Assembly (NCBI GenBank): GCA_003565105.1
Contig: PXDG01000066.1
Coordinates: 1-7,869 of the forward strand
DNA: 7,869 nt
Direction: 5' to 3'
Source of the DNA: Parcubacteria group bacterium
GTDB lineage: Bacteria > Patescibacteriota > Minisyncoccia > SW-4-49-11
A model generated the notes under the pieces. That model was not told where the DNA came from and ran no database searches. It worked only from the letters and a program-made list of their open reading frames with translations. The number at the start of each line of letters is the position of its first letter. Positions within the stretch are counted from its first letter, which is position 1. The position numbers and the translations under genes are program-made. Positions 7,401 to 7,869 of this stretch are shown here, piece after piece.

Positions 7401-7869
7401 GAGTGCCTACATTAACACTTTGGTTATCAGATCCCGAGGCCAAAGTAATTGTATTTGCAGGAACAGATGTTACAGTCAAACTACGGTTGGTGCCACTGCC
7501 GCAATTATTGGAAGGAACCACGCCGACATTTCCGCTGTTGCTGCCAACTGTGACGGTGATTGAATGTGTTCCTTGGCCGTTTGTGATATTCCATCCTCCT
7601 GGAACAGACCATAAATAGTCAACTCCTGAAACGTTTGTCACACTGTAAACCTCAGTACTACCTTCGCAGGGCTCATCATCGCCAATAATGGGTGATGGTT
7701 GTGATGGGACATCTACAGGGTTGACCGGCATTGTACGGTCACTGCCACTGCCGCAATTATTGGAAGGAACCACGCCGACATTTCCGCTGTTACTGCCAAC
7801 TGTGACGGTGATTGAATGTGTTCCCTGGCCGTTTGTGATATTCCATCCTCCTGGAACAGACCATAAATA
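4420..7869 (-). CDS. Giant T9SS-exported PKD/Ig-like repeat adhesin, C-terminal part (5' end beyond right edge)
   Basis: The frame is open for 1149 codons from the right edge to the TAA at 4420-4422. The GTG at 7773-7771 is only a Val inside a repeat; the true start lies outside. Numbering from the edge, modules run: A1 partial (1-53), A2 (54-135), B1 (136-226), C1 (227-315), A1 (316-399), A2 (400-481), B2 (482-572), C2 (573-661), B3 (662-752), D1 (753-838), D2 (839-918), D3 (919-998), a linker sandwich E (999-1068) and a CHU_C domain (1069-1149). A and D modules are PKD-like (YLWSVPG or WSP cores). B and C are He_PIG-like Ig modules with LPPGVTYSF or LPAGVTYTF and SGTP-type turns. The sequence is very rich in Thr, Gly and Asn and has no membrane segment, typical of secreted surface adhesins. 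The type B domain predicts export by T9SS and need for a PorP/SprF partner, which is present at 964-1866. The ligand and any gliding role are unknown. Confidence 0.95.
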   Translation of the reverse strand, partial: YLWSVPGGWNITNGQGTHSITVTVGSNSGNVGVVPSNNCGSGSDRTMPVNPVDVPSQPSPIIGDDEPCEGSTEVYSVTNVSGVDYLWSVPGGWNITNGQGTHSITVTVGSNSGNVGVVPSNNCGSGTNRSLTVTSVPANTITLASGSDNQSVNVGTPIADIIYATTGATGANVTGLPPGVTYSFNATTGILIISGTPTSSGNFNYTVTLTGGCGNVTATGTIIVTGLCTIDLISAAGTDNQTICQGNPIVDIVYKTTGGNAVNITGLPAGVTYTFVNDTITILGTPNTTGTFNFIVSLTGTTCNAMEFGTITVNTVPSQPSPIIGDDEPCVGSTEVYSVTNVSGVDYLWSVPGGWNITNGQGTHSITVTVGSNSGNVGVVPSNNCGSGSDRTMPVNPVDVPSQPSPIIGDDEPCEGSTEIYSVTNVPGVDYLWSVPGNWNITNGQGTHSITVTVGSHNGSVQVTPSNNCGSGTPRSLTVTSLPANTITLASGSDNQNVNVGDPITDIIYATTGATGANVTGLPPGVTYSFNATTGILIISGTPTSSGTFNYTVTLTGGCGNVTATGTITVIGLCTIDLISAAGTDNQTICQGDSITLIVYETGGGNVVDITGLPAGITYTFTNDTIVIWGVTTTTGTFNYQISLTGTNCSAMEFGTITVLPVNTIILTSAAGTNNQTVDEGTPITDITYDITGATGVNVTNLPPGVTYSFDATLGILTIHGTPNTSGHFDYTITLTGGCGNITEDGTIIVTPQLNDIYIIDITADVDTACTGQPVQLNVTYGGGDGSPVNFNWTPAQNLNNPNIPNPIATLPVAGDVTFTVIVSDNNTSDTASITVHYLQSPLADAGPDKAIGCGFPFVEIGTAATPGNTYSWSPTTHINYPDSAVIIVQGVTAPTIYTLTVTHINGCSSVDDVLVDFITGITINTSPDTIICSGTDAHLYASSDFAQIFLWSPANTLNNPNTHSPVASPTTTTTYYVTATYGSCEASDSVEVIVEDFPLSITWDADLNRITVEPETLSNYTFFINNTEVQDGPSNIYESFDIANNDEITVIATSNIGCEYTASLIISDKHEIPNSFSPNNDGINDLYLEGYEITVFNRWGLELYSGSDGWDGTYNGEDMPEGTYFVVVKIYENGALDEVIKSSLTLIR
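4423..4665 (-). other. T9SS type B sorting domain (CHU_C, gliding-motility-associated C-terminal domain)
   Basis: The last 81 residues of the adhesin open with EIPNSFSPNNDGINDLY, continue with ITVFNRWGLELY, GWDGTYNG and MPEGTYFVVVKI, and close with SSLTLIR. These match the CHU_C/TIGR04131 pattern: IPN-FSPN-DG-ND, then FNRWG, WDG, LP-GTY and a final hydrophobic strand at the extreme C-terminus. The domain directs secretion through T9SS and is typically served by PorP/SprF proteins. The segment between INDLY and FNRWG is short (LEGYEITV), giving a compact version. Confidence 0.95.
4876..5613 (-). repeat. Three tandem PKD-like stalk modules (D1-D3)
   Basis: D1 (5356-5613, 86 residues), D2 (5116-5355, 80) and D3 (4876-5115, 80) share a weak pattern: an early Cys (ACTG, IGCG, IICSG), a tryptophan core (FNWTPAQNLNNPN, YSWSPTTHINYPD, FLWSPANTLNNPN), a TYT- or TYYVT-like strand, and in D2 and D3 a late Cys (NGCSS, GSCEA). 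They are too diverged at DNA level to be recent copies. WSP and LNNPN are common in PKD-like modules just upstream of CHU_C domains in Bacteroidota. Confidence 0.8.
5614..5886 (-). repeat. Third, diverged B module (B3)
   Basis: These 91 codons have the same length and landmarks as B1 and B2: NTIILTSAAGTNNQTV, TGATGVNVTNLPPGVTYSF, HGTPNTSGHFDYTITLTGGCGN. The DNA is clearly more diverged, and the module is not followed by a C module. It joins the recent A-A-B-C repeats to the non-repeated D modules of the stalk. Confidence 0.88.
5887..6924 (-). repeat. Higher-order adhesin repeat, copy 2 (A1-A2-B2-C2), complete
   Basis: This is the full 1038-bp unit. Modules: A1 6673-6924 (84 residues), A2 6427-6672 (82), B2 6154-6426 (91) and C2 5887-6153 (89). 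Hand alignment to copy 1 gives 3 mismatches in 159 bp over the comparable part of A1, and about 18 in 273 bp (roughly 93% identity) for B2 against B1. A2 and C2 are visibly more diverged, although the first 50 or so bases of C (about 6101-6153 against 7139-7191) are almost identical. Confidence 0.93.
6925..7869 (-). repeat. Higher-order adhesin repeat, copy 1 (A1 partial-A2-B1-C1)
   Basis: This is 945 bp of a 1038-bp (346-codon) unit that is cut by the right edge. Modules by position: A1 7711-7869 (last 53 of 84 residues), A2 7465-7710 (82 residues), B1 7192-7464 (91) and C1 6925-7191 (89). Landmark motifs recur exactly 1038 bp apart: GGAACAGACC (plus strand) begins at 7853 and 7601 here, and at 6815 and 6563 in copy 2. 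Neighbouring A modules are offset by 252 bp. More copies probably continue to the right. Confidence 0.93.

Noticed and set aside
6650..7618. Two plus-strand open frames (6650-6832 and 7403-7618) with a shared C-terminal sequence
   Set aside because: They lie antisense to the A modules and resemble each other only because the repeats do. Neither has an independent coding signal.
7771..7773. GTG as possible start codon of the large adhesin
   Set aside because: The same frame continues upstream to the window edge with normal repeat sequence (the rest of module A1), the codon is a Val inside a module, and no signal peptide follows it.
6427..7869. CRISPR-like regular direct repeats
   Set aside because: The repeat periods are 252 and 1038 bp, the sequence is coding throughout, and there are no short repeats with unique spacers.

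Overview
The window is AT-rich DNA read almost entirely from the minus strand. It looks like Bacteroidota: the genes encode a PorP/SprF-family outer-membrane protein, a PorE-like OmpA-family protein, and a giant secreted repeat protein ending in a gliding-motility-type (CHU_C, type B) sorting domain. These families belong to the type IX secretion system (T9SS), which is known only from this group. None of the three visible starts has a Shine-Dalgarno sequence, which is also usual there. A genus cannot be assigned.

Layout in transcription order (right to left). (1) 7869-4420: 1149 residues of a huge PKD/Ig-like repeat adhesin. Its N-terminus lies beyond the right edge, and it ends in a T9SS type B C-terminal domain. 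(2) 4386-1882: an 834-residue exported protein with TPR, PD40 beta-propeller, two carboxypeptidase-regulatory-like folds, an OmpA peptidoglycan-binding domain and an apparent SPOR-like C-terminal domain. (3) 1866-964: a 300-residue PorP/SprF-family protein. (4) After a 79-bp gap of about 86% A+T, 884-1: the signal peptide and first three Ig/PKD-like modules of a second secreted protein, which runs off the left edge. Gaps of 33 and 15 bp suggest that genes 1-3 are one transcript. Gene 4 may be read through or have its own promoter.

The likely job of the cluster, by analogy with SprB/SprF in Flavobacterium, is export and surface attachment of the giant adhesin. The PorP/SprF protein would be the dedicated outer-membrane partner of the type B sorting domain, and the OmpA-family protein would tie the complex to peptidoglycan. 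This is inferred from families and gene order, not shown directly.

The most striking sequence feature is a 1038-bp (346-codon) higher-order repeat in the adhesin, made of four modules (A-A-B-C). The visible part of one copy and the whole of another are present. Where both copies can be compared over module A1 they differ at only three of 159 bases, all synonymous, whereas other modules have diverged much more. This points to recent duplication or gene conversion. No RNA gene, mobile element, CRISPR array or convincing intrinsic terminator was seen.
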